This document shows, piece after piece, positions 36,041 through 47,400 of a stretch of 64,000 bases of DNA (its first letter is position 1; each line of letters starts with the position of its first letter). The translations under genes and the position numbers were made by a program. The notes below the pieces were generated by a model, which saw nothing but the letters and a program-made list of their open reading frames with translations, did not search any database and was not told where the DNA came from. Source of the DNA: Bacteroidota bacterium (GTDB lineage: Bacteria; Bacteroidota; Bacteroidia; B-17B0; Aurantibacillaceae); NCBI GenBank assembly GCA_018267825.1, contig JAFDXR010000011.1:124001-188000 (forward strand). Direction: 5' to 3'.

Positions 36041-37414
36041 TTAATGTTTAACCGGTTCGTTTTCAAAAGCCTCCGCCAGTCTCAATGCCCTTATCGGTTC
36101 GAAGAGCAAATTTGCAGCAGTACGGGAACCGTTGGATCTTATTTTTACGGTTTCTTCTTTTGGATTGATGTATTTGTTGGCGCCGATAATCACCAGTTCA
36201 CCGGCAGCTGCTTTGGCTTTCAGACTGTCGGCTTCCGACTTTATGCGTTCCTGGATCATACCATTGCTCAAACAGGCCTTGAAACCGCCTTTACTTTCCC
36301 AGGTTTTGAAAAGCTCCCAGGCCTGCGTAGCCAATTGATTGGTTAACGATTCGATGTAGTATGATCCGGCGCCTATATCAGCTACCTTATTCAGGTAACT
36401 CTCCTCTTTGAGGATGATCTGCTGGTTGCGGGCCATGCGCCTCGAAAAATTATCAGGCTCCTGATACAGTCCGTCGAACGGGCAAACCTCCAGCATCCCG
36501 GCTCCGCCAATAACGGCACTCATGGCCTGCGTGGTTGTACGCAGCAGGTTGGTATAGGCATCTTTTACTGTCTGTGTGAGGCCCGACGTACTGCAAGCGA
36601 TATATGGTTCTGCATTGATGCCGTATGCTTTATTAATGAGTGGCACCAATTGTTGCAGCGCTCTCAGTTTGGCAATCTCCATGAAAAAATCGGAGCCCAC
36701 GGCCACATTGAACTGCACACCGCCATTCAATGCTTTTAAATCCAAACCCCTGGATTCAAAAAAATTCAGGTATTCGTTATAATGGCTCAGGCTGAGTGCC
36801 AGCTCCGTGACCTGACTTGCGCCTGCATTCTGATACAACTGTACGTCAACAACCAGTTTGTGGGCATTAAATGGCCAGCTGTAAACGCGGCACACATCGT
36901 CCATATCCCCATTTTCCGTGCCCAGCCACTGGCCTTGTCCTGCGAGGTGTGATAAAACATCATAGTTCACACTCAGACGCAGTCCGGCCGGATCGAGTTT
37001 CCGCTCACCGATCAGCTGCCCGAGTTGTTTTCCGAACAGTTCCACATCATTATCAAGTACAAACTGGATGGCAATGTGTTCGATAAAAATACCTGCCAGT
37101 AACTGTTCCAGGTTTCTGTTGCCATCGAGGTGAAATACAAGCGCAGAAGCGCCGCCGTTTAGTGCAGCTAATGCGTCATGGTTGGCCTGTTTCTCATCTT
37201 TCACCGAAATCCATTCGGCAATTTCCCAGTCGTGGTGGGTAAATACAGGTTCACCGGCAGTAACATCCTCCGCTGTATAAAACGGTTTTACGTCAAAGCC
37301 ATTGGTTGTTTTCCATAAAAGTGTATTGAAGTCGATCCCTTTCAGATCCTTAATGATCTGCTCTTTCCATTGTTGAGACGATACGGTACTAAATCCTGTA
37401 AATAGTTTTTCCAT
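36041..37414 (-). CDS. mutA: Methylmalonyl-CoA mutase, small subunit (short form)
   Basis: A 457-residue non-catalytic partner of MutB. It keeps the TIM-barrel part ([87 protein letters not shown] shortened to [20 protein letters not shown]). It ends after [17 protein letters not shown], so it lacks the degenerate cobalamin-binding domain found in the ~620-640-residue MutA of propionibacteria. This short form may be usual in part of the Bacteroidota. It lies between an uncharacterised membrane-anchored protein gene (1-nt gap) and mutB. Confidence 0.92.
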   Translation of the reverse strand: MEKLFTGFSTVSSQQWKEQIIKDLKGIDFNTLLWKTTNGFDVKPFYTAEDVTAGEPVFTHHDWEIAEWISVKDEKQANHDALAALNGGASALVFHLDGNRNLEQLLAGIFIEHIAIQFVLDNDVELFGKQLGQLIGERKLDPAGLRLSVNYDVLSHLAGQGQWLGTENGDMDDVCRVYSWPFNAHKLVVDVQLYQNAGASQVTELALSLSHYNEYLNFFESRGLDLKALNGGVQFNVAVGSDFFMEIAKLRALQQLVPLINKAYGINAEPYIACSTSGLTQTVKDAYTNLLRTTTQAMSAVIGGAGMLEVCPFDGLYQEPDNFSRRMARNQQIILKEESYLNKVADIGAGSYYIESLTNQLATQAWELFKTWESKGGFKACLSNGMIQERIKSEADSLKAKAAAGELVIIGANKYINPKEETVKIRSNGSRTAANLLFEPIRALRLAEAFENEPVKH

Positions 37415-37415
37415 G

Positions 37416-37940
37416 TCAGAATGTTTGTGCGATTTCTTTTTTCACAAACTCAAGTGCAATTTCATTTGGTAATTTTTTCTCGACTCCTGATGTGATATTC
37501 AGGATCATGACTGCCAGGTCGGAACCCGGTGCATCATGAGGCACTTTGGATGACGAAATATTCACCAGCTTGATGACCTCTTCCTTGGCGGTTTTAACCA
37601 GTTCCCAGGCGCCATAAGACACATAGATCTGCTGAGAAAGGTTATGCTCGTATTCCGTTTTGATAGCTGTTACCAGTTCGCGTTGCAGTTGTTGAGCTGT
37701 CATGCCGTGTTTATTGACCCTGATCACGAGACTGTTTGGATGAATCCTTTCCAGGAAAATTACGATTCGCTCGTAGGCCTGAATTTTAAGTGGTGTGATG
37801 GCCGATTGGGATGCTTTTTTAAGTTCAAATTCCCGACGTTTCTGATCATTATCGAGGAAACGTTGAACCAGAAAAAAAGTGGCGGCAAATACAGCGCCTG
37901 CCGGTAAAATAATTTTGAGTATTTCGACTACAGCGTTCAT
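37416..37940 (-). CDS. Uncharacterised membrane-anchored protein in the mutase operon
   Basis: A 174-residue protein with one N-terminal membrane helix (VVEILKIILPAGAVFAATFFLV, ~residues 4-25) and a soluble, mostly helical cytoplasmic part: DNDQKRREFELKKASQSAIT, PLKIQAYERIVIFLERIHPN, ELVTAIKTEYEHNLSQQIYV, GAWELVKTAKEEVIKLVN. I think it belongs to a Bacteroidota-specific family recently numbered DUF7935, but this is from memory of the pattern. It is the first gene of the mutase operon with 1 nt to mutA, so a link to the mutase or its chaperone or assembly is possible; no function is known. Confidence 0.7.
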   Translation of the reverse strand: MNAVVEILKIILPAGAVFAATFFLVQRFLDNDQKRREFELKKASQSAITPLKIQAYERIVIFLERIHPNSLVIRVNKHGMTAQQLQRELVTAIKTEYEHNLSQQIYVSYGAWELVKTAKEEVIKLVNISSSKVPHDAPGSDLAVMILNITSGVEKKLPNEIALEFVKKEIAQTF

Positions 37941-37979
37941 AAACTAAATGAATTTAATGGTTTTAAATGTCGCGCTTTT

Positions 37980-38010
37980 TTAACGATTTTGAAAGTACAA
38001 TTAACGATTT
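37980..38010. repeat. Two direct repeats TTAACGATTT with 21-nt period in a divergent promoter region
   Basis: TTAACGATTT occurs at 37980-37989 and again at 38001-38010, exactly 21 nt apart. That is two helical turns, placing both on one DNA face. They lie between the divergent mutase operon and the macroglobulin gene, 103-133 nt before the likely start of the latter. Confidence 0.6.
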
Positions 38011-38112
38011 ATAATACGTAAATTCATAGAAAATTACAAACATTTTACGGGGGTTTAGCGGTGTCTTATGGAATCTTTCCGGTTTGTGCATCCTAGACTA
38101 AAAATTTCTCAT

Positions 38113-41100
38113 ATGAAGCTTCAGAAATCCTTCACCATTTTCCTTTTGTGCCTGGGTTCGGCACTACTTGCATTCAATTATTTATCACGCGGTTTCCGCG
38201 CTGAAGACTCGTCGATACTGGCTTATGGCCCTGGCGACAGTTATGAAAAATTATGGAAACGCGTAGACAGTTGCGCCAACAAAGGCCTGTCTGAAAGCGC
38301 CCTTAAGCTTGTAGAAGCCATTTACACCAAGGCTAAAAACGAAAACAATGCGGCCCAATTTGTAAAAGCAGTGATGCAACGGATGCGCTTTGAAAGCTAC
38401 CGCGAGGAATTTTCTCTGGAGAAATCCATTTTCAAACTGCGCGACGAGGCAGCAGCGGCCCACTATCCTATTAAACCAGTACTACAGAGCATCCTGGCCG
38501 ATTCGTACTGGCAGTATTTTCAGAATAACCGCTGGAAATTCTATAACCGCACACAAACCGTTAATTTCAAAAACGATGATATCGAAACCTGGGACCTCAA
38601 GGCCATTTCCCACGCCGTTATCAGCAATTACAAAGCTTCGCTGGAAAATGCCGACAGCCTGAAACGTACAAAAATTGACCTCTACAACGATGTGCTCATC
38701 CAGGGAACCAGCGAGTGCCGTCAGTGGCGCCCAACCCTTTATGATTTCCTGGCACACCGGGCTCTCGATTTTTTCATGAACTCCGAACCCGATGTGGCAA
38801 GACCGGCCAATCGCTTTACCGTAAATGAAGATGTTTACCTGAAAGCATATCCCGAATTCATACAAGCCACCATTGCTAATGCCTCTGACAGCCTCGAAAC
38901 CAAGTACTATGCCATGCAGCTGATGCAGGACCTCACCCGTTTTCACCAGAACGATGAAAAAACCGACGGCCTGATCGACATAGAGTTGAAACGACTCGAC
39001 TATGTACGCTCTGTGTCCCAAAACCCGAATAAGGATACACTTTACTACAACTCTATGAAAGCGCTGCAGTCCAGATTCAGTGCAAATCAGCGGGTAACCG
39101 AAATTGACTTCCGCCTTGCAAACTGGTTCCTGACCAAAGCCTCAGAATACAAGCCCCTGGAAGGTGATGCCTATAAATGGTATAAAAAAACAGCCAAAGA
39201 ACTGGCCGAAGCAGCCGTGAAAAAATTCCCGGAGTCATTTGGCGCCAGGGAGTGTAAAAACCTGATTCAAACCATCACAGCCAAAACCTATAACCTGGCT
39301 ATTGAAGAGGTCAACGAACCGAATAAGCCATTCCGCGCACTTCTTACCTCTGCCAACATCGGATCGCTTCATTTCAAAATTGTAAAAACAACACACCAGG
39401 AGTTACGCCGCCTGAACCGAACTGAATGGGGTGAAAAGCTTTACAATAAATACAACGCATTGCCGGCAGTCAAAACTTTTGACCAGGCACTGACTGACGA
39501 CGGTGACTTCCAGACGCACAACACAGAAATCAAACTGCCTGAATTGCCGGTGGGCTATTACGTTATCCTGGCATCGCTGAACCCGGACTTTAAATACGCC
39601 AACAATATAACTTCCTACGCCACCTGCGTGATGTCGGATATTGCAGACATTGAGCGCCGTCGCGACGATGATGGTTCTTATGATTTTTATGCGCTTCACC
39701 GCCAGACCGGGGAACCCCTGAAAAACATCAGCGTGCAGGTATGGTATGAAAAATATAACTATGTGAGCCGTGATTATGAGATTAAAAAAGGTGAAACCCT
39801 TAAATCCGATGACAAGGGCTATTTCAATATCAGCTATAAAAACGAAAGCGACCGCTCCTTCTATGTGGAGCTGATCAATGGTAACGATTCTTATTTCAAT
39901 GCCAACAGCTATTACACCTACAAGCCTTACCACGACGATTACTCCCGGATTCATTCCTACATTTTCACAGACCGCGCTATATACAGACCTGGCCAGACGG
40001 TTTATTTCAAGTCCATTGTGCTCGAAGGAAAATACAATGAGCCATCACACATCAAAGCCAACTACCCGGTAACGGTGACCTTTTATGATGTAAACTCTCA
40101 GAAGGTCAACTCCATGGATCTGACTACCAACGAATATGGTACGGTGAGCGGTTCGTTCGTGGCACCACAGGGTGTGCTCAACGGTCAAATGCGTATTACA
40201 GATAATTACGGCAATGTATATTTCTCTGTAGAAGATTATAAACGCCCGAAATTTGAAACTGATTTCGATGATGTGAAAGGATCGTTCAAACTCAACGATG
40301 AAGTTACTGTAAGCGGCAAGGCCAAAGCCTATGCCGGCAACGCCATCGACGGTGCCAAAGTCAGCTACCGTGTGGTAAGACGTGTGCAGTATCCATACTG
40401 GTGGTGGTGGTACCGCCCGTATTATAACACCAACCAGGAAACCGAAATCAGCAATGGTGAACTTACAACCAACGATACCGGTGCTTATATCATTCATTTT
40501 AAAGCGCTGCCCGATGCCAGTGTGTCCAAAAAAAGCCAGGCTACCTATCTCTACGAAGTATATGCCGATGTAACAGACATTAACGGTGAAACACACAGCA
40601 CGCAAGCTTCGGTTATTGTAGGATACCAGTCGCTGCAGCTAAGCCTCAGCAGCGATGAAACCATTGACAAAAGCAAGGCTGTGCCATTGCATATTAACAG
40701 TACAAACCTCAATGGTGTGGCTGAACCAACCAAAGGAAAATTCGTTATATACAAATTGAAGCAACCCGATAAGGTTTTCAGGCAACGCCTATGGGCACAG
40801 CCCGACAGGCATACACTGAGCCGTGAAGACTATTACAAAACATTCCCGAATGATCTTTATGCCGATGAGTCCAATCGCTATAAATGGGAAAAAGAAACCA
40901 AAGTGCTTGAAAAAGCCTTCGATACCGGCAGCAAAACGGAATATGACCTGGCCGCCGATTACAAAGGCCTGAGCCCGGGTGTGTATATGATCGAAGCCAG
41001 CTGCACCGACAAAACCGGTGAGGAAATAAAAGCCTTTACCTACATCAGTATTTTTGATCCGGCCGATAACAACATTCCGGAACAAAGTGCCGAATGGTTC

Positions 41101-44100
41101 TATTACCCAAAAACAAAAGCAGAGCCGGGAGAAACCCTTAGTTTCATTATGGCATCAGGCTATCCGAACACCAATTACCTTTATGAGATTGAACAAAACG
41201 GTAAAATAATAAACCCGGTTACACAAGCCTGTTCCATGAAACCGGTGAACATTCCTGTAAAAGAGGAATACCGCGGCAACATAGCGTTTCACACAACCTT
41301 TATGCGCTACAACCGCCTGTATACACGCAGCAATATTGTGTATGTGCCTTATACCAATAAAGAACTCGATATACAGTTTGAGACCTTCCGCGATAAACTG
41401 CAGCCCGGACAGGCTGAATCATGGAAACTGATCCTGAAAGACAAAAAAGGAGATCGTGCGATGGCGGAGCTCATGGCTGGCATGTACGATGCTTCACTTG
41501 ATGCCTTCGCCGCCAACAACTGGTACCTGAATATTTACCAGAGTTATTATGCCCGCCTCTACTGGGGTGGAAATGCAGGCCGCCAGAGCAACTCCACGGA
41601 GTTTTACAATCTGCCCTCGCATTATGTAAGTATGCCATCGCGCTATTACGATCGCCTGAATAATTTCGGTGTTCTCTTTTACAACCGCTATGGTTATTAC
41701 CGCGAGGGGGCCTATGAGGATAGCAATATGGCCTACACCTGGAATAGTGAAGGTGCAGCCGTCCCAATGGCAGCCGGCGAAACAACCGAGGTCGAACAAA
41801 GTGTTTCCAGGGCCCCCGGTGTGAAATCCATGGCAAAACTTGAAGAAAGCAAGCCCGACGGAGCCTTCAAAAATAATTTAACCACTGTTGCCACCGGCGC
41901 TACAGAAATACTCGGAGGCCAAAAGGGTAAGAACGGCGAACTTCGTGATGAAGATAAGGACGGTAAGGATAATGATATGCGTAACGTAAAAGCACGCAGC
42001 AACTTCAACGAAACAGCTTTCTTCTTCCCATGCCTGCAAACCAATGACCAGGGCGAAACGGTTATTCAATTCACTGTACCGGAAAGTCTTACCAAATGGA
42101 AAGTGATGGGACTGGCACACACCAAAGACCTGAAAATCGGTCGTTTTGAAAAAGAAGTGGTAACACAGAAAGACCTGATGGTACAACCAAATGCACCACG
42201 ATTTTTCCGTGAAAACGACCAGATGACCTTTATTACCAAAATTGCCAACCTTTCGGACAAAGCCCTGAACGGTGTTTCTCAAATTTTCTTTTACAATGCC
42301 CTCAGCGGACAGGACATCACCAAACAAGTGTGCGTTAGTTCTCCAACCGTTAGTTTTAGCAATGCCAAAGGTCAAACAGCCACTGCTGCCTGGGATCTTA
42401 CGATTCCGGAAGGCGTTCAGGCACTTACCTATAAAATTGTGGCAAAGGCCGGTAACTTTACTGATGGTGAAGAAATGGCCCTGCCGGTTCTTACCAACCG
42501 TATGCTCGTTACAGAAAGTATGCCTTTACCCATCCGCAGCAATCAAACCAAAGAATTTACGTTTGGCAAATTCGTGAGCCAGAACAACAATTCGACAACC
42601 CTCCGGAATCACTCCTACACCCTTGAGTTTACCGCCAACCCGGCCTGGTATGCCGTGCAATCGCTGCCTTACCTGATCGAGTATCCTTATGAATGTGTGG
42701 AACAAACCTTTGCCCGTTACTATGCCAATAGTCTGGGTTCATACGTGGCCAATTCGAAACCGAAAATCAAACAGATTTTTGATTCGTGGAAAATGACCAG
42801 CCCGGATGCCTTCCTCTCGAACCTCCAGAAAAACGAAGAGCTGAAAGCCCTTGTACTCGAAGAAACGCCATGGGTACTGGAATCGAAAAACGAAAGCGAA
42901 AATAAAAAACGCATTGCACTCCTGTTCGACCTCAACCGGATGGGCAATGAACAGGCACGCGCATTGAAAAAAGTTCTGAGCGCCCAATGCTCCAATGGTG
43001 GCTTCTGCTGGTTTGAAGGTGGTCCTGACGACTGGTATATGACCCAACACATTATTGCCGGTTTTGCGCACCTCGATAAACTTGGTGTGATCAAAATCCG
43101 TGAAAACAGCCAGATCTGGGATGCCATGAATAAAGCCGTGCGATACTGTGATAACCGGATGCGTGAAGAATACGAGTGGGTGAAAAAATACAACAAGGAT
43201 TACCTCAAAGAAAATCACCTGAGCTACATGGCCATTCAATACCAGTACATGCGCAGCTTCTATAAAGATATTGAAGTAAGCCATGCCAACAAGGAGCAAT
43301 TCGGCTATTACCAGAAACAGGAACAACTTTACTGGTTGCAGCAGGGACGATACATGCAGGGCATGATTGCCCTCAGCCTGAATCGCTATGCCGATACAAA
43401 AACACCAAAAGATATTATGAAATCGCTGAAAGAAAACTCCATCAACAGTGAAGAGATGGGTATGTACTGGAAGGAGAATTACGGTTTCTACTGGTATGAA
43501 GCTCCTATTGAAATGCAGGCGCTCATGATCGAAGCTTTTGACGAAGTAAGCAACGACACCAAATCGGTAGATGATCTGAAAACCTGGTTGATCAAAAGCA
43601 AGCAAACCCAGAACTGGGGCACTACACGGGCAACCACCGAAGCCATCTATGCACTCCTGCTCAAAGGTGGCGACTGGCTGAGTACCGAACCCAATGTCAC
43701 CATCACAGTAGGCGATATCAAGCTGGACCCTAAGAATGATCCGTCTCTGAAAGCAGAAGCCGGAACAGGCTATTTCAAAAAAGTGTGGACCGGTTCCGAT
43801 ATCAAACCGGCCAGTATGGGTAAAATAAAAGTAGAGAAAAAAGACCAGGGTGTAAGCTGGGGGGCTGTATACTGGCAGTATTTTGAACAACTCGATAAAA
43901 TCACGCCGCATGAAACACCTTTGAAAATCAAAAAGCAATTGTTCCTGCAAAAGAACACAGCCGGCGGGCCAGTGATCGAGCCGATCGTGGAAGGCACCAA
44001 ACTTCACCTCGGCGACAAGATCAAAGTAAGGATTGAGCTGCGCGTAGACCGCGACATGAACTACGTACACATGAAAGACATGCGGGCTGCGGGTTTTGAA

Positions 44101-44340
44101 CCAACCAATGTATTCAGCGGTTATCGCTGGCAGGACGGCCTGGGTTATTACGAAAGTACCCGCGATGCAGCCACTAACTTTTTCTTCTCTTACCTCAACA
44201 AAGGAACCTATGTGTTTGAATACCCGCTGGTGGTAAGCCAGTATGGCGACTTCAGTAACGGCATCACAACGATACAGTGTATGTATGCCCCTGAATTTAC
44301 CAGCCACAGCGAAGGTATCCGGGTAAAAGTGGCAAAATAA
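38113..44340 (+). CDS. Alpha-2-macroglobulin family protein with thioester motif
   Basis: A 2075-residue exported protein (2090 if read from ATG 38068). Signal segment SFTIFLLCLGSALLAFNYL follows the chosen start MKLQ; no lipobox Cys is seen. The N-terminal ~500 residues are helical and unassigned. An MG2 domain begins near ITDRAIYRPGQTVYFKS-like FTDRAIYRPGQTVYFKS (~residue 620). Asp/Gly/Lys-rich sequence before RSNFNETAFFFPCLQTNDQG may be the protease bait region (~1270-1300). The A2M core follows, with thioester motif YPYECVEQTFARYY (Cys at nt 42694; C-x-E-Q). Such proteins trap proteases in the periplasm. No pbpC gene, the common partner in Proteobacteria, is adjacent. An aromatic patch YPYWWWWYRPYYN lies near residue 760. 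Confidence 0.92.
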   Translation: MKLQKSFTIFLLCLGSALLAFNYLSRGFRAEDSSILAYGPGDSYEKLWKRVDSCANKGLSESALKLVEAIYTKAKNENNAAQFVKAVMQRMRFESYREEFSLEKSIFKLRDEAAAAHYPIKPVLQSILADSYWQYFQNNRWKFYNRTQTVNFKNDDIETWDLKAISHAVISNYKASLENADSLKRTKIDLYNDVLIQGTSECRQWRPTLYDFLAHRALDFFMNSEPDVARPANRFTVNEDVYLKAYPEFIQATIANASDSLETKYYAMQLMQDLTRFHQNDEKTDGLIDIELKRLDYVRSVSQNPNKDTLYYNSMKALQSRFSANQRVTEIDFRLANWFLTKASEYKPLEGDAYKWYKKTAKELAEAAVKKFPESFGARECKNLIQTITAKTYNLAIEEVNEPNKPFRALLTSANIGSLHFKIVKTTHQELRRLNRTEWGEKLYNKYNALPAVKTFDQALTDDGDFQTHNTEIKLPELPVGYYVILASLNPDFKYANNITSYATCVMSDIADIERRRDDDGSYDFYALHRQTGEPLKNISVQVWYEKYNYVSRDYEIKKGETLKSDDKGYFNISYKNESDRSFYVELINGNDSYFNANSYYTYKPYHDDYSRIHSYIFTDRAIYRPGQTVYFKSIVLEGKYNEPSHIKANYPVTVTFYDVNSQKVNSMDLTTNEYGTVSGSFVAPQGVLNGQMRITDNYGNVYFSVEDYKRPKFETDFDDVKGSFKLNDEVTVSGKAKAYAGNAIDGAKVSYRVVRRVQYPYWWWWYRPYYNTNQETEISNGELTTNDTGAYIIHFKALPDASVSKKSQATYLYEVYADVTDINGETHSTQASVIVGYQSLQLSLSSDETIDKSKAVPLHINSTNLNGVAEPTKGKFVIYKLKQPDKVFRQRLWAQPDRHTLSREDYYKTFPNDLYADESNRYKWEKETKVLEKAFDTGSKTEYDLAADYKGLSPGVYMIEASCTDKTGEEIKAFTYISIFDPADNNIPEQSAEWFYYPKTKAEPGETLSFIMASGYPNTNYLYEIEQNGKIINPVTQACSMKPVNIPVKEEYRGNIAFHTTFMRYNRLYTRSNIVYVPYTNKELDIQFETFRDKLQPGQAESWKLILKDKKGDRAMAELMAGMYDASLDAFAANNWYLNIYQSYYARLYWGGNAGRQSNSTEFYNLPSHYVSMPSRYYDRLNNFGVLFYNRYGYYREGAYEDSNMAYTWNSEGAAVPMAAGETTEVEQSVSRAPGVKSMAKLEESKPDGAFKNNLTTVATGATEILGGQKGKNGELRDEDKDGKDNDMRNVKARSNFNETAFFFPCLQTNDQGETVIQFTVPESLTKWKVMGLAHTKDLKIGRFEKEVVTQKDLMVQPNAPRFFRENDQMTFITKIANLSDKALNGVSQIFFYNALSGQDITKQVCVSSPTVSFSNAKGQTATAAWDLTIPEGVQALTYKIVAKAGNFTDGEEMALPVLTNRMLVTESMPLPIRSNQTKEFTFGKFVSQNNNSTTLRNHSYTLEFTANPAWYAVQSLPYLIEYPYECVEQTFARYYANSLGSYVANSKPKIKQIFDSWKMTSPDAFLSNLQKNEELKALVLEETPWVLESKNESENKKRIALLFDLNRMGNEQARALKKVLSAQCSNGGFCWFEGGPDDWYMTQHIIAGFAHLDKLGVIKIRENSQIWDAMNKAVRYCDNRMREEYEWVKKYNKDYLKENHLSYMAIQYQYMRSFYKDIEVSHANKEQFGYYQKQEQLYWLQQGRYMQGMIALSLNRYADTKTPKDIMKSLKENSINSEEMGMYWKENYGFYWYEAPIEMQALMIEAFDEVSNDTKSVDDLKTWLIKSKQTQNWGTTRATTEAIYALLLKGGDWLSTEPNVTITVGDIKLDPKNDPSLKAEAGTGYFKKVWTGSDIKPASMGKIKVEKKDQGVSWGAVYWQYFEQLDKITPHETPLKIKKQLFLQKNTAGGPVIEPIVEGTKLHLGDKIKVRIELRVDRDMNYVHMKDMRAAGFEPTNVFSGYRWQDGLGYYESTRDAATNFFFSYLNKGTYVFEYPLVVSQYGDFSNGITTIQCMYAPEFTSHSEGIRVKVAK

Positions 44341-44370
44341 CCCTTCTTCAACTGACTTTATAGGCAAAGA

Positions 44371-44401
44371 GCCGTTTTCGAAGCATGAAAACGGCTTTTT
44401 T
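44371..44401 (+). terminator. Terminator of the macroglobulin gene
   Basis: GCCGTTTTC and GAAAACGGC arms (9 bp, 7-nt loop) are followed by T6. It lies 30 nt after the macroglobulin stop. Confidence 0.9.
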
Positions 44402-44452
44402 GCATTAACACTTCTTCACTCATTGCTTCCTTTTTGGTTTCATCTATTTTTA

Positions 44453-44460
44453 TATCTTTG
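44453..44460 (+). promoter_or_regulatory. Putative -7 element of the T9SS cargo gene (TATCTTTG)
   Basis: TATCTTTG is an exact TAnnTTTG match, 27 nt before ATG 44488. TTTTTGG upstream (TTG at 44434-44436) gives a 16-nt spacer, somewhat shorter than the usual 19-21. Confidence 0.55.
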
Positions 44461-44487
44461 GTTACCTGTAATTTAACTCATAAGTAC

Positions 44488-47400
44488 ATGAGTATGAAAT
44501 GGATATTGCTTTTTCTGAACCTGTGTGTATGGCCGTTTATGGCGCATGCCGGCGGGCCCGTTGAGAAAGATCCCGTTTCGTATATAAACTATACACAAAA
44601 TAAAGGGCAGTGGGAATCCAATGTATTGTACAGGGCTGAGTTCAGGGGAGGCGTACTTTTTCTGGAGCAAAACGCCTTTACCTACCTGTTTTATCCGAAA
44701 GCCGGAATCCGGCAATTTCATGCACATGGAAAATCCGATGAGACCGATGCCTCTGCCGGAAGTACCATGTTTCATGCGGTACGTATGGAGTTTTCCGGAG
44801 CCAATCCACAGGCTGCCATACAGGCCGGAGAGTCGAATACCTTTTATGAAAATTATTACCTGGGCAACGACCCTTCCAAATGGGCTCACAGTGTGCAAAG
44901 TTTCAGGCATGTCAATTACCAGGAGCTCTATCCCGGCATTACCCTGAAGAGCTTTGGCCGCGGCAATAATATCCGCTACGACTTTGTGGTGGCGCCACAG
45001 GCCGATGTGTCCGCGATAAAGCTCACTTTCACCGGCCAGGATAAATTATTTCTGCGCGAAGGCAAACTGGTATTGCTCACTTCAGGCGGTGAAGTTATAC
45101 AGGAAGCGCCGGTAGCCTACCAGGATATTAACGGGCAACGCCACGTTGTGAAGTGTCAGTATATACTAACAGACAACAGTGTGGGTATTTCGGCAGGACA
45201 CTACAATAAAAATGAACCACTGATCATTGATCCGACCCTTGTATTTGCAACCTATACAGGCTCTACGGCCGACAACTTCGGCATGACCGCCACTTACGAT
45301 ATTGCAGGTAATGGTTATACCGCCGGTATCTGTTTCCATCCGGGCTACCCGGTTACTCCCGGTGCTTTTCAACCAGCCTATGCGGGTGGGGGCAGTATTT
45401 CCAATCCAAGCTTCGATATTTCCATCAGTAAATTCAATCCTGGCGGCACGGCTTTATTATTTTCCACATACCTCGGCGGTACCAATCTCGAATCGCCACA
45501 CAGTATTGTGGTGGATAATAATTACAACCTGATTGTATTCGGCCGCTCTGCTTCCGTGAATTTCCCTGTAACCAGCGGCGCCTACGACAACACCAACAAC
45601 GGGGGCTACGACCTGATCGTGACGAAATTCAACTCCACAGGTACTGCCCTGATGGCATCAACCTACCTGGGCGGAACACAGAGCGACGGTGTGAATGTGA
45701 ATGCAGCTGAAAATATTATCGGCGGACTCAAATACAATTATGCCGATGACGGACGCGGTGGCGTGCTGGTAGATAATCAGAATAATGTATACATCGCCTC
45801 ATGCACCATGTCGACCGATTTTCCAACCACACCGGGATGTCTGCAACCCGCCAATGCCGGCGGACAGGATGGCTGTGTATTTAAAATGAACCCAACACTG
45901 AGTTCACTCATTTACAGCACTTACCTTGGCGGAAGTGCCAACGATGCTGCTTACAATATTGCCCTCGATACCAAGAAACGACTGTATGTCACCGGTGGCA
46001 CCGAAAGTCCCGATTTTCCGACGACGGCCGGCGTACTGCATCCGAATTACATGGGCAATATCGACGGCTTCATTACGCATTTATCTACATCGGGCAATAC
46101 CATTCTGCGCTCCGGATATATCGGCACGCCCGACTACGATCAATCTTATTTTGTACAAACCGATCGTTTCAACAATGTATACCTGTATGGTCAAAGCCAG
46201 GGTGCTTACCCGATTACACCAGGTGTATTTGCCAACCAGAACAGCGGGCAATTCATTCATGAAATGGATTCTTCTTTATCCGTTACTGTATTTTCCACAG
46301 AGTTCGGTTCAGGACGTACTACGCCCGACATTGCACCGTCGGCTTTCCTGGTTGATAACTGCCAGAACATTTATTGTTCGGGCTGGGGCGGAACATTAGG
46401 CGGCTACAATGTGGCTACCAGTTCCACTTTCGGTATGACCACCACCACCAACGCTTATCAGCCGATTACCGACGGACAGGATTTCTATTTTATTGTGCTG
46501 GCCAAAAATGCAGCTTCCATTCTGTATGGTTCCTATTTCGGCGGCAACCTCAGCGCCGAACATGTGGATGGAGGTACCAGCCGTTTTGACAAAGCCGGTA
46601 TTGTATACCAGGCCATTTGCGAAAGCTGCGGCGGCCACGACGATATGCCAACTACTCCCGGTGCGTGGTCATCGACAAACAATTCCAGCAATTGCAACAA
46701 CGCCCTTGTGAAGTTCAAATTCGATATTCTGCAGACAGTTGCACAGCTGAGCACAAACCCGCAGACCACAACCGGATGCGCTCCTTTTGCGGTGCAGTTT
46801 GTAAACAACAGTGTCAATGCCATTCATTACAAATGGCTCTTCGGCGACAATACAATGTCTACCGCAACAAATCCCTCGCACACCTACACACAACCCGGAA
46901 GCTATACAGTAACCCTGGTTGCAACCGATTCATCGACCTGCAACATGGTAGATACAACGTATATTACCATTACCGTCAATCTGCCACTGTCATTAAGTCC
47001 AACGGTACCGATTGATATATGCAAAGGCGATAGCGTTACACTCGACATCAACCTGCCGAATAACGGAGCATACACTTATACCTGGTCGCCTGCCAATACG
47101 CTCAGTAATGCTTCTGTAACAACACCAACTGCCTGGCCATCGCAGAGCACCGAGTATATTGTTTCCATTACCGACAGCATGTGTCACAGTGTTATTCTTG
47201 ATTCCATATCGGTGCATGTGCATGGCGGGCTCACGCATATTGTGGAAGACCCTGCACACCTATGCATTGATGATACCGTAAAACTGAGTGCCAATGCGGT
47301 GTTCAGCAGCTACAACTGGAGTACCGGCCAACATGTGCCTGAGATCAACATTACCACACCGGGGCTTTATACATTAAACACAGTCGATAATTTTGGTTGC

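Noticed and set aside
42739-44367. A 542-codon open frame antisense to the end of the macroglobulin gene
   Set aside because: It lies wholly within a strongly supported coding sequence, shows no signal or family motif and has a composition typical of a shadow frame (Phe/His/Val-rich).
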